From: an uncultured Roseobacter sp.
GTDB lineage: Bacteria > Pseudomonadota > Alphaproteobacteria > Rhodobacterales > Rhodobacteraceae
NCBI GenBank assembly: GCA_947488305.1
Contig: CANKZM010000001.1
Location: 310,001-374,000, forward strand
Length of the DNA stretch: 64,000 nt
Direction: 5' to 3'
This document shows positions 37,363-46,904 of this stretch, in pieces. The notes below the pieces were generated by a model. It was not told where the DNA came from, ran no database searches, and worked only from the letters and a program-made list of their open reading frames with translations. Both the position numbers and the translations under genes were made by a program. Each line of letters opens with the position of its first letter. The first letter of the stretch is position 1.

Positions 37363-38766
37363 ATGAATGCTCAAGATCAGATTGGTGAGGTTGAGGCAAT
37401 TGTTGCGAAAGCACGTGCGGCCCAGCAGCGCTACGAAGCCAATGGCTCGCAAGAACGTTACGATCTGGCGGCTCAGGCGGCTGGCTGGGCGATCATGGAA
37501 CCCGCCCGCAACCGCCATCTTGCCGAGCTTTCCGTAAGAACCACGGGTCTCGGCAATGTGGCGGACAAGATTACCAAGAACCACAGAAAGACCCTCGGCC
37601 TGTTGCGCGATATCGCTGACGTGCCGACCTACGGCGTGATTTCGGACGATCCCGTGACAGGGATTACAGAGATTGCCCGCCCTATGGGCGTTGTCGGGGC
37701 AGTGGTGCCTTCGACCAACCCGGCAGCGACACCCGCCAACAACATCATCAACGCCCTCAAATGCGGGAATGCTATAGTGTTGTCGCCTTCGCCGAAAGGC
37801 GTGGCAGCCTGCGAGGTGTTGTTGGACTATATCCATCGGGAGTTTGCCAAAATAGGCGAGGACCCCGATCTGGTGCAGATGGTTCCAGCCCCGGGATCAA
37901 AAGAGAAAACACAACGCCTGTTGGAAATCAGTGATATCATCGTAGTCACGGGCTCTCAGAACAACGTCAAACGGGCCTATACCAGCGGCACACCGGCGCT
38001 CGCTGTGGGGGCAGGGAACGTCACGGTCATCGTTGATGAGACAGCGGATCTGGCCGAAGCAGCATCGAAAATTGCGGCCTCCAAGACGTTTGACAATGCA
38101 ACGTCCTGTAGCTCGGAGAATGCGCTGGTTGTTGTTGATGCGGTGTATGATGCCTTTGTTGCAGAACTCGCCAAGGTGGGCGGCGCAGTTGTGGCGGATG
38201 AAGCGCGGATCGTCGAAAGACTCTGGCCCGATGGTCACCTCAATCGCCATGTGATCGCGCAGGACGCCGATCAGATGCTGACGGCTCTCGGGATGGCAGA
38301 TGATGTGCCAGATGACACCCGTTTCCTTGTTGTCGAAACCAAAGGTATAGGACCGCAACATCCTCTTTCGGGGGAAAAGCTGTCACGCGTCGCGGCACTT
38401 TACCGGGCAGCTGATTTTGAGGGAGCATGCACGATCGCGGCCCGGGTAATGGATCACCAGGGTGCCGGGCATTCTGTCGGGTTGCACTCCGCCGAGGACA
38501 GTCGTGCCTTGCACCTGGGTCATCACCTGCCAACCTGCCGGGTGATCGTCAATCAAGCCCATTGCTTTGCGACCGGTGGCGCCTTCAACAACGGAATGCC
38601 GTTTTCACTTTCCATGGGCTGTGGGTCCTGGGGTGGGAATTCCATTGATGACAATCTGCATTGGAAGCATTTTTTGCAGACGGCGAAGGTCATACGGGAG
38701 ATTCCGCCGAGAGAACCAACCGTGGAGGAGATTTTTGCCGGCTATTGGAGCAAGGCAGGCGCATGA
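37363..38766 (+). CDS. sauS: Acylating sulfoacetaldehyde dehydrogenase, SauS-like
   Basis: 467-residue CoA-acylating aldehyde dehydrogenase of the AdhE/EutE-like group. Catalytic C249 lies in DNATSCSSEN; GAGNVTVIVDETADL before it is the group hallmark. ATG 37363 has AGGA 9 bp upstream. SauS reduces sulfoacetyl-CoA to sulfoacetaldehyde with NADPH; the adjacent CoA ligase (4 bp ATGA overlap) supplies sulfoacetyl-CoA. Other C2-C3 aldehydes are possible for the family, but the LacI regulator, transporter and CoA ligase arrangement matches sulfoacetate. Sulfoacetaldehyde acetyltransferase (xsc) is not in the window. Confidence 0.78.
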   Translation: MNAQDQIGEVEAIVAKARAAQQRYEANGSQERYDLAAQAAGWAIMEPARNRHLAELSVRTTGLGNVADKITKNHRKTLGLLRDIADVPTYGVISDDPVTGITEIARPMGVVGAVVPSTNPAATPANNIINALKCGNAIVLSPSPKGVAACEVLLDYIHREFAKIGEDPDLVQMVPAPGSKEKTQRLLEISDIIVVTGSQNNVKRAYTSGTPALAVGAGNVTVIVDETADLAEAASKIAASKTFDNATSCSSENALVVVDAVYDAFVAELAKVGGAVVADEARIVERLWPDGHLNRHVIAQDADQMLTALGMADDVPDDTRFLVVETKGIGPQHPLSGEKLSRVAALYRAADFEGACTIAARVMDHQGAGHSVGLHSAEDSRALHLGHHLPTCRVIVNQAHCFATGGAFNNGMPFSLSMGCGSWGGNSIDDNLHWKHFLQTAKVIREIPPREPTVEEIFAGYWSKAGA

Positions 38767-40259
38767 AGATTGACCCCGATACCCCGCCACAGGGGACCGT
38801 GCGGAGCTGGCTTGACGATCTTGGCGGCGTTGAAGATGTGGCTTTCTATTTTCCGGATGATGACAGCAAGTTGACCTGGCGAGACCTGCATGCAGAAGCG
38901 CAGCGCGTGGCATGGATGCTGACGCACTACGGACTTTCAAAAGGGGAGAGCGTCGCGGTTTTGCACCCGAATGGTCGAGACGGGTTGGTAGCGCTCTACG
39001 GGGCTCTTTATGGCGGTTACCGGGCGACGATGATCAATCTCGCTGCTGGCCGCGAGGCCATCTCCTATGCATTGCAGCATTCGGAAGCGCGCGTGGCATT
39101 CGTTCACGACGAGGCCGCGGAGATTTTTAAGCAGGTGCGGCCCAACCACATCGAACATTTGGCACAGGACCAACCAGCGACTGAAATCCGCTTGCATGAG
39201 CTGTCCCCTGAGGACGATGCATTGCTGATGTATACCTCCGGTACGACGGGCCGCCCAAAAGGTGTTGTCCATAGCCATTCCAGCTTGCTTGCCGGCGGAT
39301 GGACAGCGGCAATAGCGCATGACTTGCAAGAGCATGATTGCGGTCTTTGCGTCCTGCCCATTTATCATATTAACGGTTTATGTGTCAGCGTGATGGGCGG
39401 GCTGGTCACCGGCGCCTCTCTTGCGATATGTTCGCGGTTCTCGGCGCGCCGGTTTTGGAAGGATGCAGGGAAATCCAAGGCCACATGGTTCTCGGTTGTG
39501 CCCACGATCATCAGCCATCTGCTGCATGGGGATGCGGAACCTGATGCCGAGACACGAAAACGCTTGCGGTTTGGGCGTTCGGCGTCATCGGCTCTGGCGC
39601 CTGATGTTCAAAAAGCCTTTGAAACGCGCTTCGAAGTGCCCATCATCGAAACGATGGGGTTGACGGAAACAGCCGCACAGATCCTCTCCAACCCCTTGCC
39701 GCCAGGGCATCGCAAGATCGGGTCACCAGGCGTTGCTTATGGCAATCAAGTTGCGATCTTTGATGCAGATTTTCGTGAATGCCCTACGGGCGTGGAGGGC
39801 GAAATCGTCGTGCGCGGCCCGAACGTAATGCGCGGCTACCTGAAGAACCCGACGGCGACACAGGAAAGTTTTGCAGGCGAATGGCTGCGCACCGGCGATT
39901 TAGGGCGCATGGATGACGAGGGGTATCTCTTTGTCACAGGTCGATTGAAAGAGCTGATCATCAAAGGGGGCGAAAACATCGCGCCGCGTGAAATTGATGA
40001 GGCCCTTTACGCGCATGGCGACGTGATCGAGGCCGCCGCCTTTGGTCGCCCGTGCAGCAGTTACGGAGAACGGGTTGAAGCGGCTGTCCGGGTCCGTGAT
40101 GGCTCTGAACTTTCAGCAGATGACCTGCGCCGGATTTGCGAAGACCGTTTGGGCGCATTCAAGTCGCCCGATCTGGTCCATTTCCTGCCCGAGCTTCCAA
40201 AAGGACCATCCGGCAAGATTCAACGCCGCAAACTGCTTGAGATGCTGCCGGCCAGCTAG
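38763..40259 (+). CDS. sauT: Sulfoacetate-CoA ligase, SauT-like (AMP-forming)
   Basis: 498-residue ANL-superfamily acyl-CoA synthetase. Phosphate loop YTSGTTGRPKG at 157-167, GLTETAAQI, WLRTGDLG, KELIIKGGENIAP and the C-terminal catalytic Lys motif GPSGKIQRR are all present. It activates a carboxylate with ATP and CoA. ATG 38763 overlaps the sauS stop. In C. necator H16, SauT activates sulfoacetate, followed by SauS; gene order here supports the same route. Oxalate- or malonate-type activation is the alternative. Confidence 0.78.
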   Translation: MKIDPDTPPQGTVRSWLDDLGGVEDVAFYFPDDDSKLTWRDLHAEAQRVAWMLTHYGLSKGESVAVLHPNGRDGLVALYGALYGGYRATMINLAAGREAISYALQHSEARVAFVHDEAAEIFKQVRPNHIEHLAQDQPATEIRLHELSPEDDALLMYTSGTTGRPKGVVHSHSSLLAGGWTAAIAHDLQEHDCGLCVLPIYHINGLCVSVMGGLVTGASLAICSRFSARRFWKDAGKSKATWFSVVPTIISHLLHGDAEPDAETRKRLRFGRSASSALAPDVQKAFETRFEVPIIETMGLTETAAQILSNPLPPGHRKIGSPGVAYGNQVAIFDADFRECPTGVEGEIVVRGPNVMRGYLKNPTATQESFAGEWLRTGDLGRMDDEGYLFVTGRLKELIIKGGENIAPREIDEALYAHGDVIEAAAFGRPCSSYGERVEAAVRVRDGSELSADDLRRICEDRLGAFKSPDLVHFLPELPKGPSGKIQRRKLLEMLPAS

Positions 40260-40347
40260 ACCGCGTTCGTGATGCAGCTTACTACGTGGTGTCGAACCAT
40301 GCGTTGCCATGGTCTGGTCTGCTGCGACGCCTCTTTTCCCTCTTGGC

Positions 40348-41442
40348 CTAGCCTTTGGGGATGTCGCCGATCGCACCACGAGGGATCGATACTGCTTTCA
40401 AAACTGCAAAAACGGGTTTCCCTTCACGCAATCCCAATGCTTCGACAGAGCGACGAGTGACCCGCGACAGTAACAGGTTCTTACCTGACCGCAATTGCAC
40501 AAGCGCACCGGGACCGTCTCCCATGCGCAAGGCAGCAACGGTTGCAGGAAGGACGTTGAGGGCCGAGATTTCCTGCGGCCGGGCAAGGGCGATCATGACG
40601 TCCTGTGCCTCGATGCGGAGACGTAGATGCGCCCCGACGCTCGCCTGCATCTGTGGCAGTAGCAACGGAATGCCGCCCGCCACGACTTCGGTCACGCCAT
40701 CATCGTGGTGGGCAACGACCTGCGCCTCCAGGATTACGCCAGCAGCGCCCGCGCCCAGCGGCGTGACACCGGGATCGCTTAGCACTTCCGTGGCTGGTCC
40801 CGCCCTTACTAACCGGCCGTTTTCCAGTACTACCAGCGTATCCGCGAGACGGGTGACTTCGGCACTGGCATGGCTGACGTAAACGATAGGAACATCCAGT
40901 TCATCGCGAAGGCGTTCGAAATAGGGCAGAATTTCATCTTTGCGCGCGTCATCCAAAGCCGCCAGCGGCTCGTCCGCCAACAAGAGCCGAGGACGTGCCA
41001 GGAGCGCCCTGCCAATGGCAACCCGTTGTTTTTCGCCTCCCGACAACCCGTCTGGCCGCCGGTTCAGCAGCGGGCCAATGCCGAGCATTTCGACGATTTT
41101 TGATCGGTCCGCACGGGCTTCACGCCGACTGGCGAACCATTTGCCATATGTCAGGTTCTGTTGAACAGTGAGATGGGGGAAGAGCCGGCCTTCCTGAAAG
41201 ATGTAACCAACTTGTCGTTTGTGAGCCGGCAGGCTGACACCCGCCTTACTGTCATAGAGCGATACATTTCCGATGCTGATCCTGCCTGCGTCAGGCTGGA
41301 TCAACCCGGCCAGCGCGTTCACGATTGTCGTTTTGCCAGAGCCCGAACGGCCATAAAGCATCGTGACACCATCGGGCGCCTCGAAGGAAACATCCAAAGC
41401 AAAGTCACCAAGTCGGTGCGTGAGGGAGACAGAGAGGCTCAT
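40348..41442 (-). CDS. modC: Molybdate ABC transporter ATP-binding protein
   Basis: 364 residues. Walker A GRSGSGKTT near 31-39, signature LSGGEKQRVA, Walker B LLLADEPLAALD and the His switch in YVSHASAEV (ASAE instead of the usual DQxE). The C-terminal third is a TOBE/Mop-like molybdate-binding module (ISALNVLPATVAAL, LLLSRVTRRSVEALGL). It energises ModAB and overlaps modB by 4 bp. Confidence 0.9.
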   Translation of the reverse strand: MSLSVSLTHRLGDFALDVSFEAPDGVTMLYGRSGSGKTTIVNALAGLIQPDAGRISIGNVSLYDSKAGVSLPAHKRQVGYIFQEGRLFPHLTVQQNLTYGKWFASRREARADRSKIVEMLGIGPLLNRRPDGLSGGEKQRVAIGRALLARPRLLLADEPLAALDDARKDEILPYFERLRDELDVPIVYVSHASAEVTRLADTLVVLENGRLVRAGPATEVLSDPGVTPLGAGAAGVILEAQVVAHHDDGVTEVVAGGIPLLLPQMQASVGAHLRLRIEAQDVMIALARPQEISALNVLPATVAALRMGDGPGALVQLRSGKNLLLSRVTRRSVEALGLREGKPVFAVLKAVSIPRGAIGDIPKG

Positions 41443-42143
41443 GTCTGACCGATGCGCCGTGCCACGCGGCGTGAAACAACTTCAGACAACAAGAGTGCCC
41501 CCATGGCGATGAACACGGCAATTACGACCAGCCGCAACGCTGATTTCTCCGACCCCGGAACCTGAAGAAACGCGTAAATCGCGGACGGCAGGGTTTGGGT
41601 TTGGCCAGGAATGTTGGAGACAAAGGTGATTGTAGCGCCAAATTCACCCATTGCCTTTGCGAAGGCGAGGATGCTGCCTGCCAGGATACCGGGCAGGATC
41701 AGTGGGATCGTCACAGTGACATAAACCCAAAACGGCGAGGCCCCCAACGTCGCTGCCGCTTGCTCCAGTTTTGGATCGACGGCCTCGATGGAAAGGCGGA
41801 TCGCCCGCACCATCAGCGGGAAAGCCATGATGGCAGCGGCGAGTGCCGCGCCGGTCCAGTTGAACGCAAAGACGATGCCGACCCGGGACAACGCCTGACC
41901 CAATGGGGCTTCGAGGTTGAAGGTGACAAGCAATAGATACCCTGTCACCACCGGCGGCAACACGAGCGGCAGGTGGACCAACCCATTGAACAGTTGTTTT
42001 CCGGGAAAACTGCATCGCGCCAACAGGTGTGCAGCAATGAGCGCAAAGGGCAGGCTGGCAAGTGTCGCCCAGAGTGCAACGCGCAACGAGAGGGCCACCG
42101 CATCCCATTCTTGAGGGCTCAGCCAATCCATTCCGTTGCTCAC
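41439..42143 (-). CDS. modB: Molybdate ABC transporter permease
   Basis: 234-residue permease with about five hydrophobic spans. ModB segments are visible: HLPLVLPPVVTGYLLL, EQAAATLGASPFWVYVTVT (EAA loop) and AKAMGEFGATITFVSNIPG. It overlaps modA and modC by 4 bp each. Confidence 0.9.
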   Translation of the reverse strand: MSNGMDWLSPQEWDAVALSLRVALWATLASLPFALIAAHLLARCSFPGKQLFNGLVHLPLVLPPVVTGYLLLVTFNLEAPLGQALSRVGIVFAFNWTGAALAAAIMAFPLMVRAIRLSIEAVDPKLEQAAATLGASPFWVYVTVTIPLILPGILAGSILAFAKAMGEFGATITFVSNIPGQTQTLPSAIYAFLQVPGSEKSALRLVVIAVFIAMGALLLSEVVSRRVARRIGQT

Positions 42144-42916
42144 TCCCTTGCGACGATAAACCCATGCTTATCAAAGATGTCATGTGCAGTGTCAGAGCGA
42201 AGATAGTCAAGCAAAGCTGTTGCAGCAGGTGATTTGGATTTGGTTGTGACGGCGGCAGGATAGACAATTGGCGGATGCGTCTCGGATGGAAAAACCCCGT
42301 TCACATGCACGCGCGGCTCCGCTATTGCGTCGGTTGCGTAGACAATGCCAAGCGGTGCGGCTCGCAGTGCCACGAGGGCCAAAGCCGCGCGCACATTGTC
42401 CGTTTGCGCGACACTTCCTTCGACGTTCTTCCAAAGACCCAGATGCTGGAGCGCTGCCTTGCCATAAATCCCGGCAGGAACAGCCTCTGTCAGGGCCATG
42501 GCCAGCTTGCCGCCGTTCAACATGGCGTTCAGGTCTGTCTCGGGGGTGATGGTGGCAGCTTCGATACCTGCGTCCGCTGCAATCAAGACGAGACGGTTCT
42601 GAAGAAGATCGACGCGGGTTTCTGTTATGATGTGGCCGGTTTCCGCCAGTCTGTCCATCCATTCTGTGCTGGCAGAGATGAAGATATCCGCAGGCGCGCC
42701 ATACTCGATTTGTCTGGCAAGTGCAGATGATCCAGCGAACGAGGTTGTGACCTTATGACCGGTTTCGGTTTCGAAACTGGCGGTGATCTGGTCGAGTGCT
42801 TCTTTCAGGCTTGCGGCAGCAAATACCGTAATCTCCTCGGCATCTGCGACGACTCCCATCGACGCGGAGACCGCGAAGGCCGCGAGCAAGTGCTTGATCT
42901 TTCGCCGTAGTCTCAT
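42140..42916 (-). CDS. modA: Molybdate ABC transporter substrate-binding protein
   Basis: 258 residues with a signal peptide ending near VVADAEE and the ModA oxyanion-site segments ITVFAAASLKEALD, FAGSSALARQIEYGAPADIF and VPAGIYGKAAL. Ligands are molybdate or tungstate. GAGGA touches ATG 42916 directly, a poor spacing, and the gene begins 25 bp after the arsJ stop, so translation may depend on reading from the ars transcript. Confidence 0.88.
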   Translation of the reverse strand: MRLRRKIKHLLAAFAVSASMGVVADAEEITVFAAASLKEALDQITASFETETGHKVTTSFAGSSALARQIEYGAPADIFISASTEWMDRLAETGHIITETRVDLLQNRLVLIAADAGIEAATITPETDLNAMLNGGKLAMALTEAVPAGIYGKAALQHLGLWKNVEGSVAQTDNVRAALALVALRAAPLGIVYATDAIAEPRVHVNGVFPSETHPPIVYPAAVTTKSKSPAATALLDYLRSDTAHDIFDKHGFIVARE

Positions 42917-42941
42917 TCCTCAGGTATTCAGCACAAAGCGC

Positions 42942-44213
42942 TTATGTGCAAGATGCGGTCGGCTCGGGTGCAGACAGCCGGGACGTCCCAATGACATTCA
43001 ATACCAGCAAGGCCGCAGCGGAAAAAAGGCATAGTGGCAGGCCGCCAAGCTGATAGCTCAGGCCAGACAAAAGAGTGCCAAGCAAGCGTCCCGCCGCATT
43101 TGCCATATAGTAGAAACCGACATCCATCGTGACGCGCTGGTCTGTGCTGAAAGCGAGGATCAGATAGGAATGGAGCGAGGAATTTACCGCAAATATCGCA
43201 CCAAACAGCACGAGACCGGAGACGATAATTCCAGTGAGCCAAAGGGCTGGTTCAGGCTGAGTTGCAACGAGAACTGCGAGGGCGAGTGGGATCACGATTA
43301 ATGCGGCGCCCCAAACGCGGGCATCCCGGATAAGGTGTGTGAGTTGCTTATTTTGAGCGTTCAATAGTCGAGGTGCAAATGCTTGTACCGCGCCATAGAG
43401 GATAATCCAAAGCGCCATGAAGCTGCCAATGGCAAAGAATGCAGCGCGGTTGCCTGCCTCTGATCCATCAGAGAGCACGACGTAAAAGTAAATCGGTATG
43501 CCAACCACAAACCAGACATCTCGGGCACCAAACAGAAACATCCGCGCAAAACAAAGCCAGTTTATGTTCGGATTTTTCGAGAAAACCTCCTGGAACTTTG
43601 CAGTCTTGCGGCCTGCTGGCAGGCCAACCGGCATTTTGAAGATCAGGATCAGAAGGATAAGCGCCAAAAAGGCGGCCATTCCGATGAGTGTCTGCGTAAA
43701 CCCGAACAGACCAAGACAAACTGCGCCAAGGAAAAAGCCCAGCCCTTTAACAGCGTTTTTGGAGCCTGTGAGGACCGCAACCCAACGAAAAAGCCCGCCT
43801 TGTCCCGTTGGGGCAAGCAGCTTGACTGCAGATTTTGCACTCATTTTTGACAGGTCTTTGGCGACACCTGACAGACCTTGCACTAGCATCACAAAGATTA
43901 CCGATGTGCCGAGAGCCCAGGCCGGATCCAGCTGTGTCAGCGCGATCAGTGCAAATACCTGTAGTCCCAGCCCCACATAAAGGGTGGACGACAGGCCAAA
44001 GCGGGCAGCGATCCAGCCTGCGCTAAGGTTTGTAACAATCCCGGCGACCTCGTAGAGCACAAAAAGATAAGCCAATTGAACCGGCGAAAACCCGAGACCA
44101 TGGAAATGCAGCAATATGAGCATGCGCAACGCGCCATCGGTCAGCATAAAGCTCCAATAAGCGAGGGTTACCGCGACATAGGCGGCCAGATCACGTTGGG
44201 CACTTTTCGCCAT
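42942..44213 (-). CDS. arsJ: Organoarsenical efflux permease ArsJ (MFS)
   Basis: 423-residue MFS transporter with about 12 hydrophobic spans. ArsJ segments include WSFMLTDGALRMLILLHFH split near residue 20, LYEVAGIVTNLSAGW and GVAKDLSKMSAKSA. ArsJ exports 1-arseno-3-phosphoglycerate made by a partner GAPDH. Here that GAPDH gene precedes it with a 1 bp TGATG overlap, and an ArsR-ArsC fusion lies before that. The longer open frame would begin inside the GAPDH gene, so ATG 44213 is preferred. Confidence 0.9.
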   Translation of the reverse strand: MAKSAQRDLAAYVAVTLAYWSFMLTDGALRMLILLHFHGLGFSPVQLAYLFVLYEVAGIVTNLSAGWIAARFGLSSTLYVGLGLQVFALIALTQLDPAWALGTSVIFVMLVQGLSGVAKDLSKMSAKSAVKLLAPTGQGGLFRWVAVLTGSKNAVKGLGFFLGAVCLGLFGFTQTLIGMAAFLALILLILIFKMPVGLPAGRKTAKFQEVFSKNPNINWLCFARMFLFGARDVWFVVGIPIYFYVVLSDGSEAGNRAAFFAIGSFMALWIILYGAVQAFAPRLLNAQNKQLTHLIRDARVWGAALIVIPLALAVLVATQPEPALWLTGIIVSGLVLFGAIFAVNSSLHSYLILAFSTDQRVTMDVGFYYMANAAGRLLGTLLSGLSYQLGGLPLCLFSAAALLVLNVIGTSRLSAPEPTASCT

Positions 44214-45211
44214 CAGAGGGACGCACCGACCATGCGGGCCACGTCGACCAGCCTGTTGGCGTAACCCCATTCGTTGTCATACCACGCATAGACCTTTAGC
44301 TGCGTGCCATTAACAACCATGGTGGAGGGCGCATCGATGATCGAAGACCGGGGATCATTCGTATAATCCGTGCTAACGAGCGGGCGCGTCTCATACCCCA
44401 GAATGCCTTCGAGAGGACCTTCAGAGGCTGCCTTGAACAGGCCGTTGACCTCTTCAACGGTGGTGTCTCGTTCCAGTTCGAAGACACAGTCGGTCAGGGA
44501 CGCGTTGAGCAAAGGCACGCGTACCGCATGTCCGTTCAACCGACCAGTCAGTTCCGGATAAATCAGCGTGATGGCCGTGGCACTGCCCGTGGTCGTGGGA
44601 ATCAGCGAATTGAGCGCAGACCGAGCGCGCCGAAGGTCCTTGGCAGGGCGATCGACGATGGTCTGCGTGTTCGTGACGTCATGAATAGTTGTTATACTTC
44701 CGTGTTTTATTCCAATATTCTCATGTATCACCTTCACCACTGGCGCCAGGCAATTGGTCGTGCAACTCGCGGCCGTCACGACGTGATGGGCACCCGGATC
44801 ATAGATCTCGTGATTGACTCCATAGACGATGTTTGCTGTTGGCCCGTCCTTGACCGGAGCCGATACAACGACCTTTTTCACGCCAGCAGCAAAATAGGGT
44901 GCGAGTGCCGCCTCTGACTTGAATGCGCCGGTGCAGTCGATGACCACATCCACACCGGCAAGCGGAAGGCTTTCCAACTCTCGCCGCGCATGAGCCGGAA
45001 TGCGAGTTCCGTTGATCGATACGGCGTTTTCGTCCGCCCCCCATTCCGCATCCCAGCGCCCATGCACGGTGTCGAACTCCAAAAGATGTGCGTGCATTGC
45101 CGGGTCACCCACAGCGTCATTCAACCACGCGATCTCGGCCCCGCTTTCGAGCAGGGGTTTAAGGGCAAGCTTGCCGATGCGGCCAAGGCCATTGAGTGCG
45201 AAAACTGTCAT
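44213..45211 (-). CDS. ArsJ-associated glyceraldehyde-3-phosphate dehydrogenase
   Basis: 332-residue GAPDH. NAD loop [11 protein letters not shown] at 7-17, catalytic C150 in SCTTNCLAP, and [11 protein letters not shown] near the C-terminus. Between ArsR-ArsC and ArsJ this GAPDH is expected to use arsenate in place of phosphate, making unstable 1-arseno-3-phosphoglycerate that ArsJ exports. It overlaps the upstream fusion gene by 4 bp (ATGA) and arsJ by 1 bp. A purely glycolytic role is unlikely in this place. Confidence 0.9.
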   Translation of the reverse strand: MTVFALNGLGRIGKLALKPLLESGAEIAWLNDAVGDPAMHAHLLEFDTVHGRWDAEWGADENAVSINGTRIPAHARRELESLPLAGVDVVIDCTGAFKSEAALAPYFAAGVKKVVVSAPVKDGPTANIVYGVNHEIYDPGAHHVVTAASCTTNCLAPVVKVIHENIGIKHGSITTIHDVTNTQTIVDRPAKDLRRARSALNSLIPTTTGSATAITLIYPELTGRLNGHAVRVPLLNASLTDCVFELERDTTVEEVNGLFKAASEGPLEGILGYETRPLVSTDYTNDPRSSIIDAPSTMVVNGTQLKVYAWYDNEWGYANRLVDVARMVGASL

Positions 45212-46047
45212 ACGATCTCCGGTGTTCTTCCGATTTCATCAACGTGCCGTTGAAGGTCGACACGATTGGTGGTTGAGAAAGGCAAAGCAGCAAATGCCCT
45301 TATCCTGTTGCTCAAAGCGCCAAATACCTGCTGGAAGGCCAACCTTTTTTCGGCGGGCGTGCCATTTGCTTGTGCGGGATCAGGCAGGCCCCAATGGGCT
45401 GAGATGGGTTGGCCAGGCCAAGGGGAACGCTCCTCATTTGCGGCGAAATCGCAGACCGTGAAAACGAAATCAAATGGAGGTGCCTGAGGGCCCTGATAGT
45501 CGGATAATGGCTTCGACCTCAGAAGCGACGTGTCGATCCCGCACTCCTTTGCCAATTCCAAAGCGAACGGGTGCACCGCTTCACGAGGGTGTGCACCCGC
45601 AGAATAGGCGTTGAAACGTTTCCCTGCTTCATGGCGCAGGATCGCTTCAGCGAGAATGGAACGTGCTGAGTTGCCGGTGCAAACAAAGAGAACGTTCATT
45701 TTGCGATCTGCCGGTGCCGGTGCCATATCGGTGCAAGGGACAGGTACGGGCGGGCACAGATCTGGCCGGCCATTGCAGCACTCCAGAAACAGATCAGAAA
45801 TGACGCCGCGGGCGGCCTCAAGATTTACTTCATAACGCAGAGAGGTGCCCTGCCTTTCTTGCGAAATTAGCCCCGCCTGCATCAAAGCTGAAAGATAGAC
45901 AGATGTGGTGCTGGGCTTCAGGTTCAGAACCCGTGCAATCTCTCCAGCGGGAAGCGCGTCGGGGCATCGCCGCATCAGAAGCCTGAAGACACGCATCCTG
46001 TGCGGGTGGCTTAGCGCAGCAAGGCGGTCTGAGAGTTCTACATCCAT
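45208..46047 (-). CDS. ArsR repressor fused to low-molecular-weight phosphatase-type arsenate reductase
   Basis: 279 residues. About 1-90 is an ArsR winged helix ([29 protein letters not shown]). C90, C91 and C98 near its end could bind arsenite. About 118-245 is an LMWP-fold arsenate reductase with active-site loop CTGNSARS at 123-130 (C-x5-R). C199 in [10 protein letters not shown] is present, but the second redox Cys that I expect in the E-x-C-P motif reads ERSP. The C-terminal helix follows. No ribosome site precedes ATG 46047; an inverted repeat abuts it, so leaderless translation and autorepression are likely. Confidence 0.85.
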   Translation of the reverse strand: MDVELSDRLAALSHPHRMRVFRLLMRRCPDALPAGEIARVLNLKPSTTSVYLSALMQAGLISQERQGTSLRYEVNLEAARGVISDLFLECCNGRPDLCPPVPVPCTDMAPAPADRKMNVLFVCTGNSARSILAEAILRHEAGKRFNAYSAGAHPREAVHPFALELAKECGIDTSLLRSKPLSDYQGPQAPPFDFVFTVCDFAANEERSPWPGQPISAHWGLPDPAQANGTPAEKRLAFQQVFGALSNRIRAFAALPFSTTNRVDLQRHVDEIGRTPEIV

Positions 46048-46067
46048 ATTTCATGAATATATGAAAT
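46048..46067. promoter_or_regulatory. ArsR-type operator abutting the arsR-arsC start
   Basis: ATTTCAT (46048-46054) and ATGAAAT (46061-46067) are a perfect inverted repeat around a 6 bp AT-rich spacer, directly before the ATG. AT-rich palindromes of this size are typical ArsR/SmtB operators. It lies 133-152 bp upstream of the divergent tupB start and could influence that too. Confidence 0.6.
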
Positions 46068-46199
46068 AGACCGATGTATCAAGAGCTCTCGAATTCGCAT
46101 AGATGTTCTACCTTGGTAATTGGCACGGGAGTGATTGCAGTCGACATTGCCATGAAATAACCTCTGTGGGATGAAGCGCAGTTGGGCTGACAGAATAAA

Positions 46200-46904
46200 A
46201 TGAGCGATATTGTCGAAGGCCTTACAGCAGCGTTCTGGCTTGTCATTTCCCTTGATCCCGAGCTTCTTGAAATCAGTCTGCGATCTTTGCAAGTCACCTT
46301 GACGTCACTGGTGATCGCCTCGGCGATCGCCTTGCCCTTTGGCACTTTCCTCGCAATCCGCCGGTTCCGGTATCGGCGCCTCACAATCTCGGTCCTAAAT
46401 GCGCTTATGGGCTTGCCACCGGTCGTGGTCGGGCTGATCGTCTACATCCTGTTGTCCCGGTCGGGTCCGTTTGGCGTGCTGGGCCTGCTCTTTACGCCAA
46501 CAGCCATGGTCATAGCGCAAGTGATTATCATCACACCCTTAATCGCCTCCATCACCCATCAGGCGATGCGCGAACTTTGGGCCGAATATCATGATCTGCT
46601 GATTTCGCTGAATACGTCTCAGTGGCAAAGGATCAAGACCCTCATCTGGGATGGGCGGCGAAATCTGTTAACGGCGTCTCTGGCTGGATTTGGGCGAGGT
46701 ATTGGCGAGGTTGGCGCGATCATGATTGTCGGTGGCAATATCGACAACGCGACACGTGTGTTGACCACGGCCATCGCGCTTGAAACGGGCAAGGGCGATT
46801 TTGCGCTGGCTCTTGCACTGGGCTTCGTGCTGATCGCCCTGGCGATTTCGGTGAATATTGCGATCCACTCGCTGTCTCGCACCGAAAGAGAGGGTCGCTG
46901 GTGA
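46200..46904 (+). CDS. tupB: Tungstate ABC transporter permease
   Basis: 234-residue permease with TupB features: LGLSLQVTL-like start (LEISLRSLQVTLTSL), NALMGLPPVVVGLIVY and GFGRGIGEVGAIMIVGGNI. It carries tungstate across the inner membrane. Weak ribosome site before ATG 46200. First gene of tupB-C-A, divergent from the arsenic operon, overlapping tupC by 4 bp. Confidence 0.88.
   Translation: MSDIVEGLTAAFWLVISLDPELLEISLRSLQVTLTSLVIASAIALPFGTFLAIRRFRYRRLTISVLNALMGLPPVVVGLIVYILLSRSGPFGVLGLLFTPTAMVIAQVIIITPLIASITHQAMRELWAEYHDLLISLNTSQWQRIKTLIWDGRRNLLTASLAGFGRGIGEVGAIMIVGGNIDNATRVLTTAIALETGKGDFALALALGFVLIALAISVNIAIHSLSRTEREGRW

Noticed and set aside
46120-46150. Sigma-54-like TGGCACGGGAGTGATTGCA upstream of tupB
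   Set aside because: GG and GC dinucleotides are 13 bp apart instead of 10, so it does not fit a -24/-12 promoter.
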